Assembly (NCBI GenBank): GCA_963707875.1
Contig: CAVPRU010000001.1
Coordinates: 930,001-994,000, forward strand
Length of the DNA stretch: 64,000 nt
Direction: 5' to 3'
From: SZUA-320 sp963707875
GTDB lineage: Bacteria > Gemmatimonadota > Gemmatimonadetes > Gemmatimonadales > GWC2-71-9
Positions 47,194 to 54,572 of this stretch are shown here, piece by piece (within the stretch, counting starts at the first letter, position 1; every line of letters begins with the position of its first letter). The position numbers and the translations under genes were made by a program. The notes below the pieces were generated by a model. That model saw only the letters and a program-made list of their open reading frames with translations. It did not search any database and had not been told where the DNA came from.

Positions 47194-49103
47194 CCGACCT
47201 CACCACCCCCGAGGCGGTGGCGGAGTTGCGCCATGAACTGCGCACACCCCTCAACCTGATCATCGGCTACTCCGAGATGCTGCTCGAGGACGCGACCGAT
47301 TCCGGCCAGCGTGCCCAGCTGGAGGCGATTCTCCGCGGGGGGCGGGACGTGCTCGATCGCGTCAACAGGAGCCTGGCTACCTCCTGCAACGCCATCAGCG
47401 CCGCTGAACTCGACGCGCTCTTCGAAGGGCTCCGAGAGCCCCAGGGACGTATCGTCGAGGCGGCGACCACCCTGCTCGGCCAGCAGCCCGATCCCCAGCT
47501 CGAACGCGACCTGCGGCGGATCCGGAGCGCCGCGGAACGACTGTTGACCATCGAGCTGCCGCAGTTGGCGGCCGCGACCTCGGCGGTGGCGTCCCTGGCC
47601 GATACGGCCACCACCCGGAGCATCCCGGTGCCGGCCGACCAGCACCCGGCCCGGATTCTGGTGGTGGACGACCAGGAGGACAACCGCGCGGTCCTCGAGC
47701 GCCGCCTGCGCCGGCAGGGCCACACGGTCGAGTCCGCCAACGGTGGCCGCCCGGCCCTGGCTCGGCTCGGGCAGGAGCGGTTCGACCTGGTGCTGCTCGA
47801 CGTCCTGATGCCCGATCTTGATGGCTATGCGGTGCTCGAACAGCTCAAGGGCAACCCGGCCACCCGCGACATCCCGGTCATCATGATCTCGGCCCTCGAC
47901 GACATCCGCAGTGTGGTCCGCTGCATCGAGGCCGGCGCCGAGGACCACCTCTCCAAGCCGTTCGACCCGATCCTCCTGCGGGCCCGGATCAGCGCCTGTC
48001 TGGAAAAGAAGCGACTGCGCGACGGCGAACTGGAGTACCTTCGCGAAGTCGGCCACGTCATCGAAGCGGCCACCGCCGTCGAATCCGGCGCCTACGACCC
48101 CGCCACCCTGGCACCTGTGGCCCGCCGGGCGGACGCGCTCGGGCGGCTGGCCCGGGTCTTCAACACCATGGCCAACCAGGTCCGGGCCCGGGAGGACAGG
48201 CTCAAAAGCCAGATCGACGCGCTCCGGAAGGAGATCTCCCAGGCACGGCCCACCGCCCCGGCCGTGGCCACCGGCAGCCCGGAACTTCCCACCGGGCACG
48301 TGATCTCCGATCGCTATGAGATCCTGGCGGAACTGGGCCGCGGCGGGATGGGGCTGGTCTACCGGGCGCTCGACCGGGAACTCGGCGAGCAGGTCGCGGT
48401 AAAGACCCTGCACAGCGGCCTGGTGCAGGATGAGTCGATGCTGGAGCGGTTCAAGTCCGAGATCCGGCTGGCCCGGCAGATCTCCAACAAGCACGTGGTG
48501 CGGACCCACGATCTCGGCGAATGGCAGGGGATCTACTACCTGACCATGGAGTACGTCCAGGGCATCTCGATGCGGGAACTGATGGACACTCGCACCCGGC
48601 TCGGTGCGGAGGCCACCCTGGCGATCGCCAGCCAGTTGGCCCAGTCCCTGGAGGCCGCGCACGAACAGGGGATCATCCATCGCGACATCAAGCCGCAGAA
48701 CATGCTGCTCGACCGGGACGGTGTCCTGAAGGTGATGGATTTCGGGGTGGCCCGCCTGGCGGAGCGGCCAAGCGGGCTGACCGAGACCGGGATGATCGTC
48801 GGGACGCCGACCTACATGGCGCCGGAGCAGATCCTGGGCGAGGCGGTGGATCAGCGCAGCGACCTGTATGCCGCCGGGGTGGTGATGTACGAGTGCCTGA
48901 CCGGCCAGGTCCCGTTTGACGCCCCGTCGCTGGTCGCGCTCATCGCCAAGGTCCTCCGCGAGGACCCGGTCCCTCCAGGCGACCTGGCACCGGACACCCC
49001 GCCGGCGCTGTCCGCCCTGGTGCTCCGGTTGCTGGCCAAGGATCCCGCTGATCGTCCCGCCAGCGCTACTGAACTCCTGACCCTGCTCGGTTCGCTGGGC
49101 TAG
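47190..49103 (+). CDS. HisKA-receiver-HAMP-like-Ser/Thr protein kinase fusion
   Basis: 637 residues. Residues 1-40 are a HisKA helix with His15 in RHELRTPLNLIIGYSEM, but no HATPase domain follows, so it cannot autophosphorylate on His. Residues 153-270 are a receiver with acceptor Asp204 (LLDVLMPDLDGY) and Lys in HLSKPFDP. Residues 285-350 are HAMP/coiled-coil-like (ADALGRLARVFNTMANQVRA). Residues 375-637 are a Hanks-type kinase: GRGGMG (383-388), AVK405, catalytic HRD (497-499), DFG (517-519), GTPTYMAPEQ. All catalytic residues are present. ATG overlaps the CheY-like gene. Last gene of the operon. Confidence 0.93.
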   Translation: MTDLTTPEAVAELRHELRTPLNLIIGYSEMLLEDATDSGQRAQLEAILRGGRDVLDRVNRSLATSCNAISAAELDALFEGLREPQGRIVEAATTLLGQQPDPQLERDLRRIRSAAERLLTIELPQLAAATSAVASLADTATTRSIPVPADQHPARILVVDDQEDNRAVLERRLRRQGHTVESANGGRPALARLGQERFDLVLLDVLMPDLDGYAVLEQLKGNPATRDIPVIMISALDDIRSVVRCIEAGAEDHLSKPFDPILLRARISACLEKKRLRDGELEYLREVGHVIEAATAVESGAYDPATLAPVARRADALGRLARVFNTMANQVRAREDRLKSQIDALRKEISQARPTAPAVATGSPELPTGHVISDRYEILAELGRGGMGLVYRALDRELGEQVAVKTLHSGLVQDESMLERFKSEIRLARQISNKHVVRTHDLGEWQGIYYLTMEYVQGISMRELMDTRTRLGAEATLAIASQLAQSLEAAHEQGIIHRDIKPQNMLLDRDGVLKVMDFGVARLAERPSGLTETGMIVGTPTYMAPEQILGEAVDQRSDLYAAGVVMYECLTGQVPFDAPSLVALIAKVLREDPVPPGDLAPDTPPALSALVLRLLAKDPADRPASATELLTLLGSLG

Positions 49104-49120
49104 TCCTCTATGTGTTGTGT

Positions 49121-49239
49121 GTGTGAAGGTGGGGGCGTGACCTTGTGGGGCTGGCAGTCCCTGCTACGCTCGCCGTGGTGAGCCCGGAGTCCCTTGGCAG
49201 GGACTGACGCCCCAGGCGGTCACGCCCCCACCCTCACAC
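49121..49239 (+). repeat. Palindromic intergenic repeat copy R6 (best preserved)
   Basis: 119-bp hairpin, 17 bp after the kinase stop. The 22-base arms (49121-49142 and 49218-49239) pair at 21 positions around GGTGGGGGCGTGACC; the inner stem GCAGTCCCTGC pairs with GCAGGGACTG. Core GGCAGTCCCTGCTACGCTCG is exact. Confidence 0.88.
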
Positions 49240-49261
49240 CCACACCTCCAGCGGCAACCCA

Positions 49262-49408
49262 ATTCGAGGGCCTGGCAACGCCGTCAATGCTCCGATCTGG
49301 CCCCCCAAGCGCACCCAACGGCGCCGATGGTACCAGCTGGGCCTTCCCGTCTCTCGCTCCTCGATCTACGTCGCCGACTTCAAGCCGCTGCTCAAGCCGC
49401 GGCAGTAG
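49262..49408 (+). pseudogene. Decayed coding remnant between repeats R6 and R7
   Basis: An open stretch of 48 codons ending in TAG reads RGPGNAVNAPIWPPK and then RWYQLGLPVSRSSIYVADFK. The GNAV-N-P part faintly recalls the last motif of C5-cytosine methyltransferases, but this is not a firm match. No start codon or ribosome-binding site. The remainder of 49240-49583 holds only a hairpin and no gene. Confidence 0.25.
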
Positions 49409-49436
49409 ACCCAGAAACTGGTAGGGTCACAGCGTC

Positions 49437-49474
49437 ACCAAGGGCGCGGCGGTTGTCCGGGCCCTTGGTTCTCT
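49437..49474 (+). terminator. Hairpin, possible rho-independent terminator
   Basis: Perfect 9-bp stem ACCAAGGGC (49437-49445) with GCCCTTGGT (49461-49469), a 15-base loop, then TCTCT. The T-tract is short, so termination would be weak. Confidence 0.4.
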
Positions 49475-49583
49475 CCATGCGGCGTCCCGCTCGAGCAGGG
49501 GTGGGTGTGAATCCAAGCTTCGGTGTCCCGGCAATCACCCCCGATCTCGAAGTTGGGCTGGCCTGGAAAGCATGGATCGTCGT

Positions 49584-49704
49584 GGTTGAGAGGGGCGGGG
49601 ATCGGGCGAGGCGGCGTCAGTCCCTGCCCGAGGACCCCGAGCCAACCCGACGAGAGTAGCAGGGACTGCCAGCCGCCGAAGCCAGATCCCCGACCCTCTC
49701 AGCC
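49584..49704 (-). repeat. Palindromic intergenic repeat copy R7 (inverted core)
   Basis: 121 bp. The 24-base outer arms (49584-49607, 49681-49704) pair at about 22 positions counting one wobble. Inner GGCGGC...CAGTCCCTGC pairs with GCAGGGACTG...GCCGCC. The reverse core CGAGAGTAGCAGGGACTGCC is present. It is in opposite orientation to R6. Confidence 0.85.
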
Positions 49705-49729
49705 AAAAACCAGCCAGAAACCAGACCAG

Positions 49730-49766
49730 TTGACTTCGGGTTTTGTTCGGATAAATTGACCGAACA
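49730..49766 (+). promoter_or_regulatory. Promoter with overlapping palindromic operator
   Basis: TTGACT (-35, 49730-49735), 16-base spacer and TAAATT (-10, 49752-49757). A 7-bp inverted repeat TGTTCGG (49744-49750) and CCGAACA (49760-49766) straddles the -10. It lies 20 bp upstream of the zinc-ribbon ATG, so binding would block transcription of the zinc-ribbon/radical SAM pair. The regulator is unknown; arm orientation differs from the Gram-positive LexA box. Confidence 0.5.
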
Positions 49767-49786
49767 GACACCGAAGTGAGCACCGC

Positions 49787-49948
49787 ATGCCTGCCTCCCC
49801 AGTCGTCCCCAGCCGCGCGGCCAAGGGCTCGCCAGCCAACCCCATCTCCACGCTCACCCTCCGGGTCTGTCCGGAATGTGCCGGTCCGCTGGCCCATGGC
49901 TCCGGTTGTATCACCTGCCTCCAATGCGGCTGGGGGCGCTGCGGGTAA
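49787..49948 (+). CDS. 53-residue zinc-ribbon protein resembling the NrdJ C-terminal tail
   Basis: ATG 49787 to TAA 49948. The C-terminal half reads CPECAGPLAHGSGC, then CLQCGWGRCG, giving two C-x-x-C pairs plus extra Cys: the zinc-binding tail typical of class II ribonucleotide reductases (NrdJ), here as a free-standing protein. The N-terminal 25 residues are Pro/Ser/Ala-rich. It follows a promoter/operator and its TAA overlaps the next ATG (TAATG), so it is probably translated together with the radical SAM protein. Confidence 0.65.
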   Translation: MPASPVVPSRAAKGSPANPISTLTLRVCPECAGPLAHGSGCITCLQCGWGRCG

Positions 49949-51036
49949 TGCGGGCCATCCAACTCCCGCTCCTCCCCGAACCCGAGTCGGTCCTCGACCG
50001 GCGGGACCGGGGCACCTCGTTCCACCGGCTGGCCAGCCGGTCGGTGCTCAATCCGCCGGCCAGCACCAGGATGGGATTCTGGTCGATCAACCCCTACGTC
50101 GGCTGCGAGTTCGGCTGCAGCTACTGCTACGCCCGGGATACCCATCGCTGGGTGGTGGAGCGGGCGGCGGCCCGGATCGAGGTCGAAGCGGTGGTCGCTC
50201 CCCCCGAGCTGGCCGAACTGACCGAACTGGCCCCGCTCGACGCCTTCGAGCGGAAGATCTTCGTCAAGACCGGTGCGGCCGAGGTCCTCCGTCGCACCCT
50301 CGACCCGGCCCGGATCGGCGCGGTGCCCATCGTCATCGGGAGCGCCACCGATCCCTATCAGCCCGCCGAGCGACAGTTCCAACTCACCCGACAGCTGCTC
50401 GAAACGCTGCTCCCTCATCAGGGGCTCACCATCGGGATCATCACCAAGTCGGCGCTGGTGGTACGCGATCTTGAGCTGCTCCAGCAACTCGCGGCCCGGC
50501 ACCGGCTCCGGATCAACTTCTCACTCGCCTCGATGGACGCGGCCCTGATCCGCAAACTGGAACCTCGCACCCCGCTCCCGATGGTGCGGCTCCAGGCCCT
50601 CGCTCGTCTGACCGACGCGGGGCTTGAGGCGGGGCTCCTGCTCGCACCGATCCTGCCCGGGATCACCGATGGCTGGGCCAGTCTGGCCCGGGTCATGGAG
50701 TCGGCCCGGGCGGCGGGAGCGCACTTCGTGAGCGGGATTCCGCTCCGACTGGGACCGTCGGCCCGGGAGCGATTCCTCGAAGTGCTCCGCCGGGAATTCC
50801 CCCAGCTGGCCCCCCGATATCAGGAACACTTCGAGGGCCGGACCAACGCCAGCCGGTCCTATCGGCATGCCCTGGCTCGGCGGATCAGGCTGCTCCAGGA
50901 GGTCCATGGCTTCCCGGTCGGGGTCGCCCCGGGCGGCTCGGGAGTTCGCCAGCGCAACGAGGCCCCGTCACCGGGGCCCCGTCGTGCTGCCAGTCGTCCT
51001 GCCCATCTCAACCGCCCAGCGAATCCGGCGGCTTGA
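49948..51036 (+). CDS. Radical SAM protein, PA0069/Rv2578c-like (SplB-related)
   Basis: 362 residues from ATG 49948, chosen for the TAATG overlap; the frame extends 24 codons further upstream into the zinc-ribbon gene. The [4Fe-4S]-SAM motif is CEFGCSYCYAR (C-x3-C-x2-C), preceded by STRMGFWSINPYVG. FVKTGAAEVLRRTL, GSATDPYQPAE and NFSLASMD follow the known order of this family, which is related to spore photoproduct lyase. Function of these homologues is unestablished; DNA-repair association is possible. Its last 29 bases overlap the convergent MetS gene. Confidence 0.85.
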   Translation: MRAIQLPLLPEPESVLDRRDRGTSFHRLASRSVLNPPASTRMGFWSINPYVGCEFGCSYCYARDTHRWVVERAAARIEVEAVVAPPELAELTELAPLDAFERKIFVKTGAAEVLRRTLDPARIGAVPIVIGSATDPYQPAERQFQLTRQLLETLLPHQGLTIGIITKSALVVRDLELLQQLAARHRLRINFSLASMDAALIRKLEPRTPLPMVRLQALARLTDAGLEAGLLLAPILPGITDGWASLARVMESARAAGAHFVSGIPLRLGPSARERFLEVLRREFPQLAPRYQEHFEGRTNASRSYRHALARRIRLLQEVHGFPVGVAPGGSGVRQRNEAPSPGPRRAASRPAHLNRPANPAA

Positions 51037-51145
51037 CCAGGTGACCATCCGGCGGTGCGGTCATCACCTTGTAGTAGCACCAGCCAGCCAGCAACCAGAC
51101 CGAAGCCGTCGAGATGATCAGAGTGAACCATCCACCGGTAGTCAT
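51008..51145 (-). CDS. MetS-like small subunit of an NSS transporter
   Basis: 45-residue single-span peptide: MTTGGWFTLIISTASVWLLA then GWCYYKVMTAPPDGH. This matches the small subunit (MetS) that accompanies methionine/alanine importers of the neurotransmitter:sodium symporter family. It starts 10 bp after the symporter stop on the same strand, and a GAGG lies just upstream of ATG 51145. Too short for most automated calls. Confidence 0.75.
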   Translation of the reverse strand: MTTGGWFTLIISTASVWLLAGWCYYKVMTAPPDGHLVKPPDSLGG

Positions 51146-51155
51146 AGTGCCTCCC

Positions 51156-52766
51156 TCAGTCCAAGTCCGCGTCGAGCGGCTTGTCGTCGTTGATGTCGAT
51201 TCCGGCGGCCCGCCAGCGTTTCTCGCCGGCCCTGACCGCGAACAGCAGCCCGATCAGGGTCACCCCGATCAGCCCCATCGCCAGCATGGCGCTGGGCGAG
51301 TCACCTACGGCACGGAGCGAGGCCGGCAGGTTCTGGACGCTGAAGCCCACGAAGACCACGATCAGATAGATCGGAGCCACGTATTTCATCACGAACCGGA
51401 CCACCCGGGGGATCTGCATCAGCGCCCCGGCGTGGAGTTCCCGCCAGCCACGGTCCATCCCGAACATCCACCCGAAGGCAATGATCTCGACCCCGGCCAT
51501 CACGAAGATCAGGAAGGTGCCGACCCAGAAGTCGAGGGTGCTCCAGAAGACCCCGTTGCCGGTGTACCAGAGCACCATCGCCGAGCCGATCACCGCGATC
51601 GTCATCACCCCGCGGGTCGCCTTCTGCCGGTTGATACCGTAGGCCTCCATCAGGAAGGCCACCGCCGGCTGATACATCGACAGCGAACTGGTAATGGCGG
51701 CCAGGAAGAGCATCAGGAACCAGACGGCACCGATGACATTCCCCAAGGCACCCATCTGGGCAAAGACCACCGGCAGGGTGGTAAAGCCCAGACCGAACGA
51801 ACCGGTCTGCACGGCGGCAATGGTGCCCGTCAGGCCGAGGAAGATGAACGAGGCCGTCAGGGTGATCATCCCGCCAAAGCCGACCTCGAACAGCTCGTTG
51901 GTGGCGGCGGCGGTCAGTCCCGAGAGGGCCACGTCGTCCTTGCGCTTCATGTAGGACGCATAGTTCAGGATGATGCCGAAACCGACCGAGATGCTGAAGA
52001 AGATCTGCCCGGCGGCATTGAGCCAGGTCTGGAAGTTCGTCAGCGCGCTGAAATCGGGATTCCACATGTACCCGAGACCGTTGACCACGTTCTGATCGGG
52101 CGCGGCCGGATCGGGCGTGCCCAGCGTCAGCACCCGGATCAGCACGATCACCGCACAGATCGCCATGATCGGCATGGCGTAGGTCACGAATTTCTCGATG
52201 CCCTTCGACAGCCCTCGGAAGATCAGGGTGAGGTTGATGGCAAAGGTGGCAATCCAGCAGAACAGGGTGAACTTCGACGAGCCGGTAAAGAGCGTCCCGT
52301 CACCGGTGGCACCGGTGTAGCCGTTGTAGAACGCCGCCGAGGCTGCCGTCTGCTCGGCAATCGTCCCCGCGTGATCAATCCCGATCCCGCCGGTGAGATA
52401 CTTGAGGAAGTACACCAGGGTCCACGACTCGATGAACACGTAGTAGAACGCCACCGCCAGCGGGATCAGGACGCCCACCACCCCGAAGTACCGTCCCCAG
52501 GATCCGCGGGTGATGATCCCCATGATCCCGGGCGCCGAGTGGAGCCCCTTGGCCCCGCCGTAGCGCCCCATCGCCCATTCGGTCCAGCCGATCGGAATGC
52601 CCAGCAGGAGCAGGGCGGAGAAATAGGGAATCAGGAAGGCGCCACCCCCGTTCATGGCGGCTTGGCCGGGGAACCGGAGGAAGTTGCCGAGACCGACGGC
52701 GGACCCGGCCACGGCCAGGATCACACCGATACGAGATCCCCACTCTTCCTTCTCGGAAGCTGTCAT
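51156..52766 (-). CDS. Sodium-dependent neurotransmitter-symporter family transporter (NSS/SNF)
   Basis: 536 residues from ATG 52766, about 12 transmembrane helices. TM1 reads GVILAVAGSAVGLGNFLRFP, the classical NSS signature with the unwound substrate-binding GLGN segment. Other features: GGAFLIPYFSALLLLGIPIG (TM2), PLAVAFYYVFIESWTLVYFL (TM3) and FSISVGFGIILNYASYMKR (TM6 region). Together with the MetS-like peptide it is probably a sodium-coupled amino-acid (methionine/alanine type) importer. The longer start upstream is not needed. Confidence 0.9.
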   Translation of the reverse strand: MTASEKEEWGSRIGVILAVAGSAVGLGNFLRFPGQAAMNGGGAFLIPYFSALLLLGIPIGWTEWAMGRYGGAKGLHSAPGIMGIITRGSWGRYFGVVGVLIPLAVAFYYVFIESWTLVYFLKYLTGGIGIDHAGTIAEQTAASAAFYNGYTGATGDGTLFTGSSKFTLFCWIATFAINLTLIFRGLSKGIEKFVTYAMPIMAICAVIVLIRVLTLGTPDPAAPDQNVVNGLGYMWNPDFSALTNFQTWLNAAGQIFFSISVGFGIILNYASYMKRKDDVALSGLTAAATNELFEVGFGGMITLTASFIFLGLTGTIAAVQTGSFGLGFTTLPVVFAQMGALGNVIGAVWFLMLFLAAITSSLSMYQPAVAFLMEAYGINRQKATRGVMTIAVIGSAMVLWYTGNGVFWSTLDFWVGTFLIFVMAGVEIIAFGWMFGMDRGWRELHAGALMQIPRVVRFVMKYVAPIYLIVVFVGFSVQNLPASLRAVGDSPSAMLAMGLIGVTLIGLLFAVRAGEKRWRAAGIDINDDKPLDADLD

Positions 52767-52959
52767 GGCACACTCAGCGATTGGGTGAGAGCCCGGCACC
52801 ACGGCGGGGGCACAGGACCGATCTGATGGGAACCTTCACAAAGTATCCCCCGAGTCCCCGCACGTCCACCACCCCCGCGCGACTCACCGGCCACCACCCT
52901 GGTTCGTCCACCACCGCGATGGCCTCAGCCGTGCATCGCACCGACCACCCCACCCCCTG

Positions 52960-54105
52960 ATGGGCCGGGCCGTGCTGTACGTGGACCCGCCGTCGTTCTG
53001 CGTCACCGTGGAGCGGCTGGTCGCCCCGGCGCTCCGGCAGCGGCCTCTCGCGGTGGCCCCGCCCGGGGCCGACCGGGCCACCGTGCTGGCCCTCTCCCCG
53101 GAGGCCGAAACCGCCGGGATCACCCGCGGAATGGCGGTTCGGCTGGCCCGGAAGATCTGCCCCGACCTGATCCTCCTCCCGCCCAATCCTCGGCTCTACG
53201 CTCGCGCCTCCCGGGCACTCCACGAGGTCCTCCAACGCTACGCCCCGGTCATCGAGCCCCGCTGGTACGGCCACGCCTTCCTCGACGTGAGCGGCACCGA
53301 ACGGCTGTTCGGCCCCCCCGCCGACCTGGGCCACCGGATTCGACGGGAAGCCCTCCAGCGGCTCCGGCTGCCACTCAACGTCGGGGTCGCCTCCAACAAG
53401 CTGGTGAGCGAAGCCGCGACCCGGGTGGGGCGCGCCGAGGGCCTTCCCGACAACGACCTCTGGCCGCTGAGTGTCCCCCCCGGTGACGAGGCCCTGTTCC
53501 TGGCCCCCCGCCTGATCCAGGTGCTCCCCGAAGTGCCGGACCCGATCCGCCACCGACTCGACGACTACCAGCTCGACCTCATCGGGCTGGTAGCCGCCAT
53601 CCCCGAACCCGACCTCTGCGCCGTCTTCGGCTCGGCCGGCCGCACCCTCCGAGCCGGTGCCCGCGGGATCGATCCGCGACCCGTACTCCCTCCCGAGGTC
53701 CAGGCCGAGTTCCGGGTCGGGCACACCCTGGCCACCGACACCAACGACCTGGGGGTGCTGCATGCCCTTCTGCGACGATTTGCCGAGCGGCTGGGACGCC
53801 GGCTCCGCTATCGGGGACTGGCGGCCCGCCGGGTGTCGATCACCATCGATTATGTGGATTACACCACCAGCCACCGGGGGGTGCGGGTCCCCGAGGCGGC
53901 ACTCGATCGGGAACTGTGGGACGCCGCCCGCAGGGCCCTGACCCTGGCCATGGGAAAACGGCTGGCGGTCCGGCGCCTGACCCTGACCGCCGACCAGCCG
54001 ATCGAGGCCAATCTCCAACTCGACCTCTGGGCTCCCCCCATCCCGCCAAGGGCAACCAGGCTACAGGAGGCGATTGACCGATTTCCGGCCAAAAGGGTAT
54101 CTTAG
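52960..54105 (+). CDS. Y-family DNA polymerase homologue lacking the catalytic Asp-Glu (ImuB/DinB-like)
   Basis: 381 residues. DinB-like palm and fingers: AVLYVDPPSFCVTVERL keeps the first metal Asp (residue 9) and Glu18. In the second catalytic motif, where active enzymes have S-x-DEAYLDV, this protein has IEPRWYGHAFLDVSGTERLF: the Asp-Glu pair is replaced by Gly104-His105. The helix-hairpin-helix region and little-finger domain are present, ending IDRFPAKRVS. Loss of the catalytic pair is the hallmark of ImuB, the non-polymerising partner of DnaE2/ImuC, and a dnaE2 gene lies 5.6 kb downstream. No ImuA is seen. Confidence 0.82.
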   Translation: MGRAVLYVDPPSFCVTVERLVAPALRQRPLAVAPPGADRATVLALSPEAETAGITRGMAVRLARKICPDLILLPPNPRLYARASRALHEVLQRYAPVIEPRWYGHAFLDVSGTERLFGPPADLGHRIRREALQRLRLPLNVGVASNKLVSEAATRVGRAEGLPDNDLWPLSVPPGDEALFLAPRLIQVLPEVPDPIRHRLDDYQLDLIGLVAAIPEPDLCAVFGSAGRTLRAGARGIDPRPVLPPEVQAEFRVGHTLATDTNDLGVLHALLRRFAERLGRRLRYRGLAARRVSITIDYVDYTTSHRGVRVPEAALDRELWDAARRALTLAMGKRLAVRRLTLTADQPIEANLQLDLWAPPIPPRATRLQEAIDRFPAKRVS

Positions 54106-54120
54106 GTGATCGTTTCCTGC

Positions 54121-54149
54121 TTGCTCGACTACTGGCCGCGGGCTATCTT
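54121..54149 (+). promoter_or_regulatory. Predicted cspA promoter and long 5' leader
   Basis: TTGCTC (54121-54126), 17-base spacer, TATCTT (54144-54149). It would give a leader of roughly 200 bases before ATG 54360, similar to the long cold-responsive leaders of cspA genes. AGGAG sits 8 bases before the start. Confidence 0.5.
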
Positions 54150-54359
54150 TGCATCGCGATTTCCCGCGCACAGGGCGCGGTCAGTTCCAGGGACGCTCAG
54201 GGGCTCGGCGTACTGAGTCCTTTTTTCGTTCCGGTCGCAACGCTTGAGTCCTTCTGGGATGGAGCGGGAACGGCCCTGCCGTGAGGGACACCGGTTCACG
54301 GCATCAATGCGGACGGGGAAAGCTCTGCTCAGCCGCCGCAACATACCCAGGAGTAGTAC

Positions 54360-54569
54360 ATGCGTACGACCGGCACCGTGAAGTGGTTCAACGACGCGAA
54401 GGGCTTTGGCTTCATCACCCCCGAGGGCGGCGAGAAGGACTGCTTCGTCCACCACTCGGCCATCACCGGCCAGGGCTTCAAGACCCTCGCCGAGGGTGAA
54501 CGGGTGGAGTTTGACATCGTGGCGGGCCAGAAGGGCCCCGCTGCGTCGAACGTCGTCAAGCTCGCGTAG
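54360..54569 (+). CDS. cspA: Cold-shock protein (CspA family)
   Basis: 69-residue OB-fold RNA chaperone. RNP1 (KGFGFI) and RNP2 (CFVHHSAI, where V-F-V-H-x is usual) are both present after TGTVKWFNDA. Length is typical. The long GC-rich leader upstream and a hairpin just after the stop suggest post-transcriptional control. rpsU follows 92 bp downstream on the same strand. Confidence 0.95.
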   Translation: MRTTGTVKWFNDAKGFGFITPEGGEKDCFVHHSAITGQGFKTLAEGERVEFDIVAGQKGPAASNVVKLA

Positions 54570-54572
54570 TAA

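Noticed and set aside
30938..49704. Repeats as a CRISPR array
   Set aside because: Copies are long hairpins kilobases apart with whole genes between them, and no cas genes are present.
51114..52826. A 570-codon plus-strand frame over the NSS transporter
   Set aside because: Low-complexity His/Asp/Gly/Arg-rich translation typical of the antisense of a hydrophobic protein; the minus strand carries the transporter signature.
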